From Nanobdellota archaeon (GTDB lineage: Archaea > Nanobdellota > Nanobdellia > Woesearchaeales > JAHIVG01), in contig JAHIVG010000063.1 of assembly GCA_018816705.1 (NCBI GenBank), positions 1 to 36,150 of the forward strand: a stretch of DNA of 36,150 bases. Reading direction: 5' to 3'. Below are positions 7,601 to 15,284 of the stretch, one piece after another. The first letter of the stretch is position 1. Each line of letters begins with the position of its first letter. The position numbers and the translations under genes were made by a program. The notes under the pieces were generated by a model. It was not told the DNA's origin, made no database searches, and saw nothing but the letters and a program-made list of their open reading frames with translations.

Positions 7601-8628
7601 CCGCCAATCTCCTTCAGCAGGGTGCTGATGATATCCTTTTCCTCAATCTTATCAATGACTTTCCCGTCCTTGTAGAGCAGGACCTTCTCGCCGGCTCCGA
7701 CAACTCCAAGGTCTGCTTCCTTGGCCTCACCTGGCCCGTTGACCGAGCATCCCATCACTGCTATCTTCATCGGCTTCTTGATGCCTGCTGTCTTCTCTTC
7801 CAGCTCCTTGGCAATGGCCGCAACGTCAATGTCATTCCTGGCGCACGTGGGGCATGCTATTACGCTCACTCCGCGCTGCCTCAGCCCCAGCGCCTTCAGT
7901 ATCTGCCAGCCTGCCCTGACCTCTTCGACAGGGTCGCCTGACAATGACACTCTTATCGTGTCACCTATGCCCTGGCTGAGCAGTATGCCCATGCCTACAG
8001 AGCTGTTTATCGTGCCTGTGAAGGCCGTGCCTGCTTCTGTGATGCCCAGGTGCAGTGGATAGTCATGCCACTTTGAGAACAGCCTGTTCGCCTCAATGGT
8101 CTTGTTGACGTCTGACGCCTTCAGCGACACTACGATGTCATGGAAATCATTCTTCTCCAGTATCTCGATATGTCTCTTGGCCGATTCCACCATGGCTCCT
8201 GCTGTCAGGCCGAGCCTGGCCTCCATATCCTTCTCCAGGCTGCCGAGGTTCACGCCTATCCTTATGGGCAGGGAATACTCTTTTGCCACAAACACTACCT
8301 TGCTTATCTTCTCCTCGTCACCGATGTTGCCCGGATTTATACGGAGCTTGTCCACATGCTTGGCAGCCTCGAGCGCCAATCTGTAATCAAAATGGATGTC
8401 CCCCACCAAGGGGATATTGATTTCCTGCCTTATCTCCTTCAAGGCCTTGGCTGATTCCATGTCCGGCACAGCGACCCTGATTATTTCGCAGCCCGCGTCC
8501 TCTAGCTGGTTTATCTGCGCAACCGTGGCCTTGACATCCTTGGTATCGGTGTTGGTCATGCTCTGCACACTTATGGGTGAGCCTCCGCCGATGTGCAGTT
8601 TTCCGATTTTTACTTTCCTGGTCTTCAT
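7597..8628 (-). CDS. ispG: HMBPP synthase IspG
   Basis: IspG opens the cyclic diphosphate MECDP to HMBPP using a 4Fe-4S cluster and two external electrons. The 343-residue protein is the short bacterial form without the insert found in plant enzymes. It starts with VQSMTNTDTKDV, has LVGDIHFDYRLAL and LRINPGNIG, and carries the cluster ligands Cys259 and Cys262 (ACPTCARND), Cys294 (GCSVNGPGE) and Glu301, matching Cys270, Cys273, Cys305 and Glu312 of E. coli. It overlaps dxs and dxr by 4 nt each. The electron donor (ferredoxin or flavodoxin) is not in the window; an Isc-type cluster assembly operon lies about 16 kb away. Confidence 0.97.
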   Translation of the reverse strand: MKTRKVKIGKLHIGGGSPISVQSMTNTDTKDVKATVAQINQLEDAGCEIIRVAVPDMESAKALKEIRQEINIPLVGDIHFDYRLALEAAKHVDKLRINPGNIGDEEKISKVVFVAKEYSLPIRIGVNLGSLEKDMEARLGLTAGAMVESAKRHIEILEKNDFHDIVVSLKASDVNKTIEANRLFSKWHDYPLHLGITEAGTAFTGTINSSVGMGILLSQGIGDTIRVSLSGDPVEEVRAGWQILKALGLRQRGVSVIACPTCARNDIDVAAIAKELEEKTAGIKKPMKIAVMGCSVNGPGEAKEADLGVVGAGEKVLLYKDGKVIDKIEEKDIISTLLKEIGG

Positions 8629-10463
8629 GCCAGCTTCCTCTTTATGTTCTCTTTCTCCAACCCTATCTTTTTCCTCAGGATGCCCTGCGGTCCGTGCTCG
8701 ATGAACTCGTCCGGTATCCCTATGCGCTCTACCGGTATTTTAATGTTGTTCTCCTGCAGCAGCTCGAGTATGGCTGAGCCGAAACCTCCTTGCAGAGAGT
8801 TCTCTTCTATAGTAAGGACCTTCTTGGCGCCTTTCACCGCGTCCAGGATCCTCTTCCTGTCCAAAGGCTTGGCGAAGCGTGCATTTATTATCGTGCAGTC
8901 CGCATCCAGCTCTTCGGCTGCCTCCAAGGCCATAGTCACACAAGGGCCGATGCAGATCACTGCTGTCTTCCTGCCTTTCCTCAAGACCTTGGCCTTGCCT
9001 ATCTTGACAGGCTTGGGCTCCTCATAGACCTTCCTTCCCTCGCCGCATCCTCTCGGATACCTGATGGCCACAGGCCCATTGTGGTTTAAGGCTGTCTTCA
9101 TCATCCTGCCGAGCTCGTTCTCGTCTTTCGGCGCCATTATCACCAGGTTTGGCACAGTCCTTAAGAAAGCCAGGTCGAATGAGCCATGATGCGTTGCGCC
9201 GTCATCGCCTACAAGTCCTGCCCGGTCTATCGCGAACACGACAGGAAGATTCTGTAGGCAGACATCATGTATTATCTGGTCATATGCACGCTGCAAGAAG
9301 GTCGAATATATTGCCACAACCGGCCTGAAGCCCTGAGCGGCCATTCCTGCAGCGAACGTTACCGCATGCTGCTCGGCGATTCCGACATCAAAAAATCTCG
9401 AGGGGAATTGCCTGGCAAACCTGTCAAGACCTGTTCCTGGCGCCATGGCAGCGGTTATCGCGACTATCCTCTTGTCCCTTTCAGCCAGGCGTAATAGCAT
9501 TTGGGAAAAAGCGTCCGTATATGAGATGGGGCCGTCGCATTTTATTGCGTTCCCGTTGCCCACATTGAACTTGCTTATGCCATGGAACCTGGTCTTGTCC
9601 TTCTCTGCGAACCTGTATCCCTTTCCTTTCTTGGTACGTACGTGCAGGAGGATGGGGCCCTTGAGCCTCTTGATATTGTCCAGGGCATGCACCATGCTCC
9701 CTATATTGTGGCCGTTTATCGGGCCGTAGTAGTTGAAGCCGAGCTGCCTGAACAGCATGCCCGGGCTGAATAGCGCCCTTGCCGTCTTCTCGAAGCCGAG
9801 TATCAGGTTTGCTGCCTGCTTGCCCAGCGGGAGGTTCTTGATGCGGTTGATCTTCTCCCTGACATTGGCGTAGTGGGGGATGGTGACCATGCGGTGCAGG
9901 TAATTGGACCACGCGCCGACATTCTTCGAGATGCTCATGCCGTTGTCGTTCAGGATTATGATGATATCGGTCTTGAGGTGGCCTGCATTGTTCAGGCCTT
10001 CGAAGGCCAGGCCGCCTGTCAGGGCGCCGTCGCCTATCACTGCGATCACGCTGTGCCTCTCCCCTTTCAGGTCGCGTGCCTTGGCCATGCCTAGGGCTGC
10101 GGAGATGGATGTCGAGCTGTGGCCTGTTCCAAAGGCATCATGTTCTGATTCCTGCATGGCTGGGAATCCTGAGAGGCCCTTGTACTGCCTTATGGTGTGG
10201 AACCTATCTTTCCTCCCGGTGAGGAGCTTGTGCGTGTAGCTCTGATGGCCGACATCCCAGATTATCTTGTCCTTGGGCGAGTCGAATACGTGATGGAGGG
10301 CGATAGTGAGCTCCACAACTCCCAGGCTGGGCGCGAGATGGCCTCCTGTCTTTGAGACCGTGCTGATTATCTCCTGCCTTATCTCTCCTGCCAGCGCCCG
10401 CATCTGCTTCTCGCCGAGCAGTTTCAGGTCCTGCGGAGACTGGATGGTGTCAAGGAGCCCCAT
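8625..10463 (-). CDS. dxs: 1-deoxy-D-xylulose-5-phosphate synthase
   Basis: Dxs joins pyruvate and glyceraldehyde 3-phosphate to DXP using thiamine diphosphate. With the ATG at 10463 it has 612 residues, starting MGLLDTIQSPQDLKLL like bacterial Dxs. It shows His42 (GGHLAPSLG), His73 (DVGHQSYTHK), the thiamine-diphosphate motif GDGALTGG with Asp145 and NDN at 172-174, catalytic Glu364 (GIAEQHAVTFAAG) and DRAGLVGDDGATHHG with Arg414 and His425. The frame stays open for 27 more codons upstream, but those contain the TATA-like box and are not conserved in Dxs. It is the first gene of the dxs-ispG-dxr-ispDF operon and overlaps ispG by 4 nt. Confidence 0.97.
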   Translation of the reverse strand: MGLLDTIQSPQDLKLLGEKQMRALAGEIRQEIISTVSKTGGHLAPSLGVVELTIALHHVFDSPKDKIIWDVGHQSYTHKLLTGRKDRFHTIRQYKGLSGFPAMQESEHDAFGTGHSSTSISAALGMAKARDLKGERHSVIAVIGDGALTGGLAFEGLNNAGHLKTDIIIILNDNGMSISKNVGAWSNYLHRMVTIPHYANVREKINRIKNLPLGKQAANLILGFEKTARALFSPGMLFRQLGFNYYGPINGHNIGSMVHALDNIKRLKGPILLHVRTKKGKGYRFAEKDKTRFHGISKFNVGNGNAIKCDGPISYTDAFSQMLLRLAERDKRIVAITAAMAPGTGLDRFARQFPSRFFDVGIAEQHAVTFAAGMAAQGFRPVVAIYSTFLQRAYDQIIHDVCLQNLPVVFAIDRAGLVGDDGATHHGSFDLAFLRTVPNLVIMAPKDENELGRMMKTALNHNGPVAIRYPRGCGEGRKVYEEPKPVKIGKAKVLRKGRKTAVICIGPCVTMALEAAEELDADCTIINARFAKPLDRKRILDAVKGAKKVLTIEENSLQGGFGSAILELLQENNIKIPVERIGIPDEFIEHGPQGILRKKIGLEKENIKRKLA

Positions 10464-10484
10464 GAGTAGGGGGATTCCAGGATG

Positions 10485-10493
10485 TTTTATAAA
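10485..10493 (-). promoter_or_regulatory. TATA box of the dxs operon
   Basis: The minus strand reads TTTATAAAA, centred 26 nt before the ATG at 10463, so the dxs message is probably leaderless. That leaves no room for a thiamine riboswitch or other leader regulator, and it sets the dxs start. Confidence 0.7.
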
Positions 10494-10524
10494 CGTTGTT
10501 GATAATGGCTGGCTATACCATAAC

Positions 10525-10533
10525 ATTAATATA
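10525..10533 (+). promoter_or_regulatory. TATA-like box of the gene at 10557
   Basis: ATTAATATA is centred 28 nt before the ATG at 10557. It lies just upstream of, and diverges from, the dxs promoter. Confidence 0.5.
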
Positions 10534-10556
10534 TCACTTATCACCTCTCCAGAGTC

Positions 10557-11087
10557 ATGACATATAAGACGCCTCTTGAGACCGCCCTCACAAGGGAACT
10601 ACAGCGGGTAGGGCATCCGTTCGTGAGCAGGAGGCTTTATCAGCAGGCGGATATAAACCAGGCCCAGTTTCCTATTGGGGATCCGGCGGACCTTGGAGTG
10701 AGGGACAGATTTTCTAATCCATCCGAGATCATAGTTGAGACTCGGACTGGAACCCAAGGGAAGATCGCTGTCGAATATGAGGTCGAGCCAAGCAGGCAGA
10801 ACATGGATCTTCTAAGGGGAATAACCCCAGATGATTATGAAGATGCTATAAGTGGAATCCTCAGGGAAAGGAGCTTCTTCTCTGAGAATGTCATAGTACT
10901 GGATTATTCGGCCGATATTTCCTGTATCGTCTCTGCGGTGTTCTTCTGGGATGGCGGCATGTTTAATGACAAGCACAAGGATGTGCCTGCCTATTTCTTC
11001 AAAGGCATCGACTCTATTGAAGATGCAGACCTGCTGGCCGAGAGGATAGCTGATTATATTGCGAAGCACAGGGCAAGAAAGCATTGA
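10557..11087 (+). CDS. Unknown protein, paralogue of the gene at 11715
   Basis: A 176-residue soluble protein of unknown family. Its N-terminus (TPLETALTRELQRVGHPF) and middle (ILRERSFFSENVIVLDY) align by eye with TPLEKELDAQLQLIGLPF and ILERRSFFTEEVMVWDE of the gene at 11715, so the two are paralogues. The first third is a helix that could read as a small-domain motif; the middle is strand-rich, and the C-terminus is a long basic helix (LLAERIADYIAKHRARKH). It diverges from dxs, with the two starts only 93 nt apart. Confidence 0.65.
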   Translation: MTYKTPLETALTRELQRVGHPFVSRRLYQQADINQAQFPIGDPADLGVRDRFSNPSEIIVETRTGTQGKIAVEYEVEPSRQNMDLLRGITPDDYEDAISGILRERSFFSENVIVLDYSADISCIVSAVFFWDGGMFNDKHKDVPAYFFKGIDSIEDADLLAERIADYIAKHRARKH

Positions 11088-11097
11088 GGGACAATCC

Positions 11098-11625
11098 TTA
11101 TGCTATGTTCTTCGAGAACCAGTTAACTATCTCTTCCGGCCTATAAGGGAGCCCTATAAGATGAAGCTTCAAAGCATCATTTGTCTGTATCGGGCAGCCG
11201 ACTGGGAAGACGGTCAAGAATAATACCGGTTTTTTCCCTATGATGTCTCTATCAGCCAATTCCTTGAACAGGTATAATCCCGCATCAGCGTCAAAGAGCT
11301 CATGGTAGCCATCAAATTTGAAGTCCTGTGGGCCTATTTGTGCGAACACTTCAGGGAATCTTTCCTTTGCAGCTTGGCGCCATTTGCTAGGCTTTCTGTA
11401 ATAGCCTTTGCGGCACTCATCAGCTACCTTGACCGGCACGTCATCCTTCAGCATACTATGGCCGAGGATATAACCGTCTATCGAGTCATGATTCTCTTCA
11501 GTCATGGCCAAAGCAGTTCCAGGGGTATGAGCTGTTAGGATGTCATATTCCTTGTAGACATCTATCGGGACTTCCGATGGCAGCAGCCATGGAAAGGGCC
11601 TTGCGTAAAGGACGGTTCCACCCAT
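11098..11625 (-). CDS. Unknown 175-residue protein
   Basis: No family is recognised. It starts MGGTVLYARPFPWLLPSEVP. The middle is charged (ADECRKGYYRKPSKWRQAAK) and the end is more hydrophobic (GKKPVLFLTVFPVGCPIQ) before a final helix. There is no clear transmembrane segment or catalytic motif. It lies between the two paralogous unknown genes but on the opposite strand. A TATA-like box supports the ATG at 11625. Confidence 0.6.
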   Translation of the reverse strand: MGGTVLYARPFPWLLPSEVPIDVYKEYDILTAHTPGTALAMTEENHDSIDGYILGHSMLKDDVPVKVADECRKGYYRKPSKWRQAAKERFPEVFAQIGPQDFKFDGYHELFDADAGLYLFKELADRDIIGKKPVLFLTVFPVGCPIQTNDALKLHLIGLPYRPEEIVNWFSKNIA

Positions 11626-11645
11626 GATTATAAGGGTAATAGGCC

Positions 11646-11657
11646 ATATTAATAAAA
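11646..11657 (-). promoter_or_regulatory. TATA-like box of the gene ending at 11098
   Basis: The minus strand reads TTTTATTAATAT, centred about 26 nt before the ATG at 11625. Confidence 0.5.
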
Positions 11658-11683
11658 CTTTTGTCTACTCTGAAGTGCTAATC

Positions 11684-11690
11684 TTTATTA
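11684..11690 (+). promoter_or_regulatory. TATA-like box of the gene at 11715
   Basis: TTTATTA is centred 28 nt before the ATG at 11715, which favours that codon over the TTG six bases upstream. Confidence 0.45.
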
Positions 11691-11714
11691 AGCTGTTATG
11701 ATGACCCCTTGCCC

Positions 11715-12299
11715 ATGCCCTACATGACCCCGCTCGAGAAGGAGCTCGACGCCCAGCTGCAGCTAATCGGTTTGCCTTTCTGCAACAGGATACTGATACA
11801 CGAGGCTGTCATCAACGATATGGTGGATGACATTCATGTCCCTGACTATTTCCGCAGGTTGGCCGGCAGGCCTGAGAAAGTCACCTTGAGCTGGGATGCT
11901 TTCCTGGTGCATAGGAACACCGAGACAGGCGGCAGGGTGTCAGTGGTGTACGATGTCTTTCCCAGCGAGGGCGACATGAGGGAGATGGCCAACACCCTGT
12001 ACGGCCATCACGAGGAGGCCATCGATAGGATCCTGGAGCGGAGGTCCTTCTTCACGGAGGAGGTCATGGTCTGGGATGAGGCCATGATAAGGAAGCTCAA
12101 GCAGCATAAAGAATTAGGCATGATGGTTGATGAGGACCAGGATGGTATTCTCCTTTTCGTACAGTTCAGGCCCAGAGGGATCGACACCTATATCGACCCG
12201 AGGCTGGACCAGGGCATGATGGATGGTATCAAGAGCCCTGTGACTGGAGCAGTAGAGCTTTCTAGAAGGATAGGGTATCTCGTCAAGAGCTATAGCTGA
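11715..12299 (+). CDS. Unknown protein, paralogue of the gene at 10557
   Basis: A 194-residue protein starting MPYMTPLEKELDAQLQLIGL, clearly related to the 176-residue protein at 10557 over the N-terminal helix and the RSFF segment (ILERRSFFTEEVMVW at about 105). It adds a Lys/Asp-rich stretch and FRPRGIDTYIDPRLDQGMMD. The family appears to be an N-terminal amphipathic helix followed by an alpha/beta domain; I recognise no homologue. The last 10 nt overlap the end of the convergent gene at 12290. Confidence 0.65.
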   Translation: MPYMTPLEKELDAQLQLIGLPFCNRILIHEAVINDMVDDIHVPDYFRRLAGRPEKVTLSWDAFLVHRNTETGGRVSVVYDVFPSEGDMREMANTLYGHHEEAIDRILERRSFFTEEVMVWDEAMIRKLKQHKELGMMVDEDQDGILLFVQFRPRGIDTYIDPRLDQGMMDGIKSPVTGAVELSRRIGYLVKSYS

Positions 12300-13357
12300 C
12301 CGGATAGCATCATCTGAACCATAGGACCTACCCTTTTGCCATACTGGCGTCTTAATTTTTCATTGAACAGGGTTCCAGCGACCTGGTCCTTACAATAATC
12401 AACCCTGTCGATCCGTGTCCTTACGGCATCTAAGATGGCAGTCTCTGATAATTCAGGCTCATATAATGACAAGAATCTGAATCCTTCGCATTCAGCCGTG
12501 CCCGACATCCTTTCCGCCAGGGTAGGCACGACTACCTTATCGTACCGCCTTGAGATGGCATCGTCGAACCTCGAATCCGTAAAGAATGTGTTCATGCCAT
12601 GGAAATCATGTGACATCCCGGCCACAATCGCCCTCGCTTCGCGCTCTATATAATCAGGGTCATTGAACAGCTCTCCTGCCATCCTTTCCACCTGCCTGAC
12701 CTCGGAAGAGATGTACAGCATCGGGTTGAGATTATCCGCCCTTGACGTCCTGCGGGGAGTTGTCCAGTTCTGCAAATCCTTAATGTTAGATTCCTCAAAT
12801 ATTCCTGGGCCCAAGGAATCACCTACATGATAAGGGCTTATCAGGTCATCCTTTCTTCTATGGGTGTCTGTTACCATATCAACCATATCATCATAGATTG
12901 TCCTCAAGAGGCTGATCTCGAATTTGTCTCCAGGTAAAGACGCAAGTCTTCGCTCTTCTTGATTATGACATGGCAGATTCATTTCCCTGATTTCCCTGTC
13001 AGACAATCCCTCTGACCAGAATCCACTGTCTGCTGGAGTCTTATCGATAATATACTCAATCCGCGGGGTATCAGATTTCCTATTAAATGGATCCTCCTCT
13101 CTCGGAACCACCATTTTATCTCTTAAACCGAGATAAAAGGGAAAGTCTCCTTTTCCAGTGAGGTCTTTATTAATGTAGACACTATCAGATGGGTTCTCTT
13201 GTTCTCTCCTTGAGGATAACAGGGATTGATATGCAATCAGGGCGGCCGGAAACGCACAGTCTTTGAAAAGTAATCTAGCTTCGCTTGCGCTCAACCCAAT
13301 CCTCTTCAAATCCTCTAATAGCTTTCGAAAACGTTCTTCTCCCATGTCTTCATCCAT
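12290..13357 (-). CDS. Unknown 355-residue protein
   Basis: A large charged protein with no recognised family and no transmembrane helix or signal peptide. The start MDEDMGEERFRKLLEDLKRI and the following SASEARLLFKD look like a small helical domain. The middle is rich in Asp, Arg and His (MVDMVTDTHRRKDDLISPYH), and the C-terminal third contains VAGMSHDFHGMNTFF and then VPTLAERMSGTAECEGF. The HD and HDFH-like stretches do not match a metal-phosphohydrolase pattern well enough to call. Its promoter belongs to the CCRAAAGATTT group. Confidence 0.6.
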   Translation of the reverse strand: MDEDMGEERFRKLLEDLKRIGLSASEARLLFKDCAFPAALIAYQSLLSSRREQENPSDSVYINKDLTGKGDFPFYLGLRDKMVVPREEDPFNRKSDTPRIEYIIDKTPADSGFWSEGLSDREIREMNLPCHNQEERRLASLPGDKFEISLLRTIYDDMVDMVTDTHRRKDDLISPYHVGDSLGPGIFEESNIKDLQNWTTPRRTSRADNLNPMLYISSEVRQVERMAGELFNDPDYIEREARAIVAGMSHDFHGMNTFFTDSRFDDAISRRYDKVVVPTLAERMSGTAECEGFRFLSLYEPELSETAILDAVRTRIDRVDYCKDQVAGTLFNEKLRRQYGKRVGPMVQMMLSGQL

Positions 13358-13380
13358 TTTGTATTCGGGATATTCACTGA

Positions 13381-13396
13381 TATTTAAATCTTTCGG
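13381..13396 (-). promoter_or_regulatory. BRE-TATA element of the CCRAAAGATTT type
   Basis: The minus strand reads CCGAAAGATTTAAATA, with the TATA part about 28 nt before the ATG at 13357. It is one of four near-identical elements. Confidence 0.6.
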
Positions 13397-13432
13397 TTAT
13401 TTAGTTACTTTTAAGTGGTAATAATAAAAAGG

Positions 13433-13440
13433 TTTATAAA
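13433..13440 (+). promoter_or_regulatory. TATA box of the J-domain protein gene
   Basis: TTTATAAA is centred 28 nt before the ATG at 13465. It diverges from the promoter at 13381-13396. Confidence 0.6.
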
Positions 13441-13464
13441 TGGGATGCTTCCTCCTGCTCAATC

Positions 13465-14325
13465 ATGATAAGGGATCTATATCAGGTATTGGGCGTCCCC
13501 AGGAACGCAAACGAGGAGCAGATAAAGAAGGCCTATAGGCAGATTGCGCTAGAGAACCATCCTGACAGGAATCCAGGCAATCCTCAAGCAGAACAGAGGT
13601 TCAAGGAGGCTGCAGAGGCTTATGCAGTCCTGGGAGACCAGGCCAAGAGGTGTCAGTATGACTTCCAACCGGTCGATTTCTTTGTCGGTTTCCACGTTCC
13701 CAATATGGATATAATATCAGTGATGCAGGAAGCAATGAGGCAAGCACGAGAGATGCACACAGGGATTTTCGAGCACGGGCGTAAGGCCAATCATTATCAG
13801 GATATGTTTAATCGCCCATTATTTACTGATGAAGTGCTTAGGCAAGCCCAACGTGTTTCTTCACGTGTGCTAGGCATCTATCCGACTTTTGATGATATGG
13901 TAATCGATGTATACTCTGCAGGTAACGACCTGGAATTCAAGCTGACCGGAGGCTACACAATGATGTTCGATGGTGAGGGTGCGAAGCCGGAACATGTAGG
14001 TTCATCAATCAAAGTGAGGGATTTCAAGGGCACATTGGTCCTCCCGCAACAAGTGGACCTGGAGTTGTGCGTATTGACAGACAATGCCAACGTATCAGGC
14101 ATGATAGGTCATAAGGGTCGTATAGTGACCATGAAATCAACTCAAAACTTGATCGTTACAGACGACCTTGGCATAAGGTTCGGGGGTGAAGGATTGGTCA
14201 AGCCCATCGGCCGGGAGAGGAATCCGGAAGGCACTTACATATCTGATTTTTACCCTTCTCCCGCAAGGATACTTAATCTTAATGCTCCCGGTGGGTGCAT
14301 TTCAGTCAGGAACTTTTTCGGTTGA
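13465..14325 (+). CDS. J-domain protein with unknown C-terminal region
   Basis: Residues 1 to about 66 are a DnaJ domain: [20 protein letters not shown], the HPD motif at 32-34, and [14 protein letters not shown]-domains stimulate the ATPase of DnaK/Hsp70 and deliver clients to it. The remaining 220 residues lack the Gly/Phe-rich linker and zinc finger of DnaJ, so this is a specialised J-protein rather than DnaJ itself. The tail is strand-rich ([30 protein letters not shown]), perhaps a repetitive beta fold. No dnaK is in the window. The start follows a TATA box. Confidence 0.85.
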   Translation: MIRDLYQVLGVPRNANEEQIKKAYRQIALENHPDRNPGNPQAEQRFKEAAEAYAVLGDQAKRCQYDFQPVDFFVGFHVPNMDIISVMQEAMRQAREMHTGIFEHGRKANHYQDMFNRPLFTDEVLRQAQRVSSRVLGIYPTFDDMVIDVYSAGNDLEFKLTGGYTMMFDGEGAKPEHVGSSIKVRDFKGTLVLPQQVDLELCVLTDNANVSGMIGHKGRIVTMKSTQNLIVTDDLGIRFGGEGLVKPIGRERNPEGTYISDFYPSPARILNLNAPGGCISVRNFFG

Positions 14326-14338
14326 AGGCCCCCCAAAT

Positions 14339-14347
14339 ATTTATAAA
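14339..14347 (+). promoter_or_regulatory. TATA box of the gene at 14370
   Basis: ATTTATAAA is centred 27 nt before the ATG at 14370 and excludes the longer reading that begins inside the J-domain gene. Confidence 0.6.
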
Positions 14348-14369
14348 CATCATAATCTTATCAACCACC

Positions 14370-15218
14370 ATGCCAGACACCCGCGAAGAAGGTATCAGCA
14401 CCCTTGTCAAGATGGAAGACATCGGGCTCCCGGATGGCTATGGTTCAGTGGACATGAGCGTGACAGTTGAGTGCGAGCCGCTCTACCTGGATTCCACATC
14501 CATCGCAGAGTTCAAGCCCGGGGCAGGCACGATGATAACCATCGAGGGAGAATCTAATTTTTCCTACACCATGCGCAGGCCTGGTTTCATGACTTTACTA
14601 GAAACATTATCCAAGCAATACCCTGACACCATGTACATCCAGGTCCAGCAGGAAGTCGTGGACCCTTATCCCATGGCGATGTTCATGGACAATGATGTTT
14701 TGTTCTTCGACAATAACTATTCCCCTATCCAGACCCCCACCCTAAGTGATATCGTCGACTCCCCAGAACGGCATGACATCGCCATCTTCGATGACGAGCA
14801 CGCCAGGAACGGCCAGGCGCTGCAGGACATGGCTTGCCAGTATAATGTCAGATGGTCTTCCTACGGCGATGAGATATGGCTCGAGATAACCAGGCTGGAT
14901 GATCCCACTGGCGAGAGGATGGGTGAGACCTATTTCCATGCCATATTCGACGAGAGCCTAGCTTCCTGCCATCATGTTGATGCGCATTACTTCAAGTTCG
15001 AGCAGGATGCCTACCAGGAAAAGCTTGACGGTGCCAGGAGGGCTGACCTCAAGGAGATAATAAAGGACGGCAAGCCGCAGAAGTCCAAGTTCACGCATTT
15101 CAAGGCCTTCAACGAGCTGAACGCATCAGACGCCTTGGTGATGGCCAGGGAATTCTTCCATGACCCCAGGCTTGACGCTTATCTCAATCCGCTCATACAG
15201 GAGCTCGGAAGGCAATGA
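14370..15218 (+). CDS. Unknown 282-residue acidic protein
   Basis: No family is recognised. The protein starts MPDTREEGISTLVKMEDI. The first 120 residues are strand-like (YGSVDMSVTVECEPLYL, AGTMITIEGESNFSYTM), the middle is rich in Asp and aromatic residues (NDVLFFDNNYSPIQ), and the C-terminus is helical and more basic (KLDGARRADLKEIIKDGK). The frame is open upstream to 14295, overlapping the J-domain gene, but the TATA box puts the start at 14370. There is no transmembrane segment. It is probably a single-gene unit. Confidence 0.6.
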   Translation: MPDTREEGISTLVKMEDIGLPDGYGSVDMSVTVECEPLYLDSTSIAEFKPGAGTMITIEGESNFSYTMRRPGFMTLLETLSKQYPDTMYIQVQQEVVDPYPMAMFMDNDVLFFDNNYSPIQTPTLSDIVDSPERHDIAIFDDEHARNGQALQDMACQYNVRWSSYGDEIWLEITRLDDPTGERMGETYFHAIFDESLASCHHVDAHYFKFEQDAYQEKLDGARRADLKEIIKDGKPQKSKFTHFKAFNELNASDALVMAREFFHDPRLDAYLNPLIQELGRQ

Positions 15219-15244
15219 GCCCTTCTAAAACAGCAGCCATGATA

Positions 15245-15260
15245 CCAAAAGATTTAAATA
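15245..15260 (+). promoter_or_regulatory. BRE-TATA element of the CCRAAAGATTT type
   Basis: CCAAAAGATTTAAATA lies upstream of the ATG at 15285, with its TATA part about 29 nt away. It is the only plus-strand member of the four-element group. Confidence 0.6.
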
Positions 15261-15284
15261 ATACTAAGTCTTACGCATAGTAAA

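Noticed and set aside
1553-10463. Bacterial contamination or a chimeric join as the source of the MEP genes
   Set aside because: The MEP operon and ispEH have the same TATA geometry as clearly archaeal genes such as nreA, and they alternate with genes of the same style, so a join inside the window is unlikely. Read coverage would settle it.
10464-10544. A 27-codon N-terminal extension of Dxs
   Set aside because: The open frame continues upstream, but it contains the TATA box of the operon and has no counterpart in Dxs proteins, so translation should begin at 10463.
10464-10556. A thiamine or other riboswitch before dxs
   Set aside because: The TATA box lies 26 nt before the start codon, so there is no leader RNA long enough for a riboswitch.
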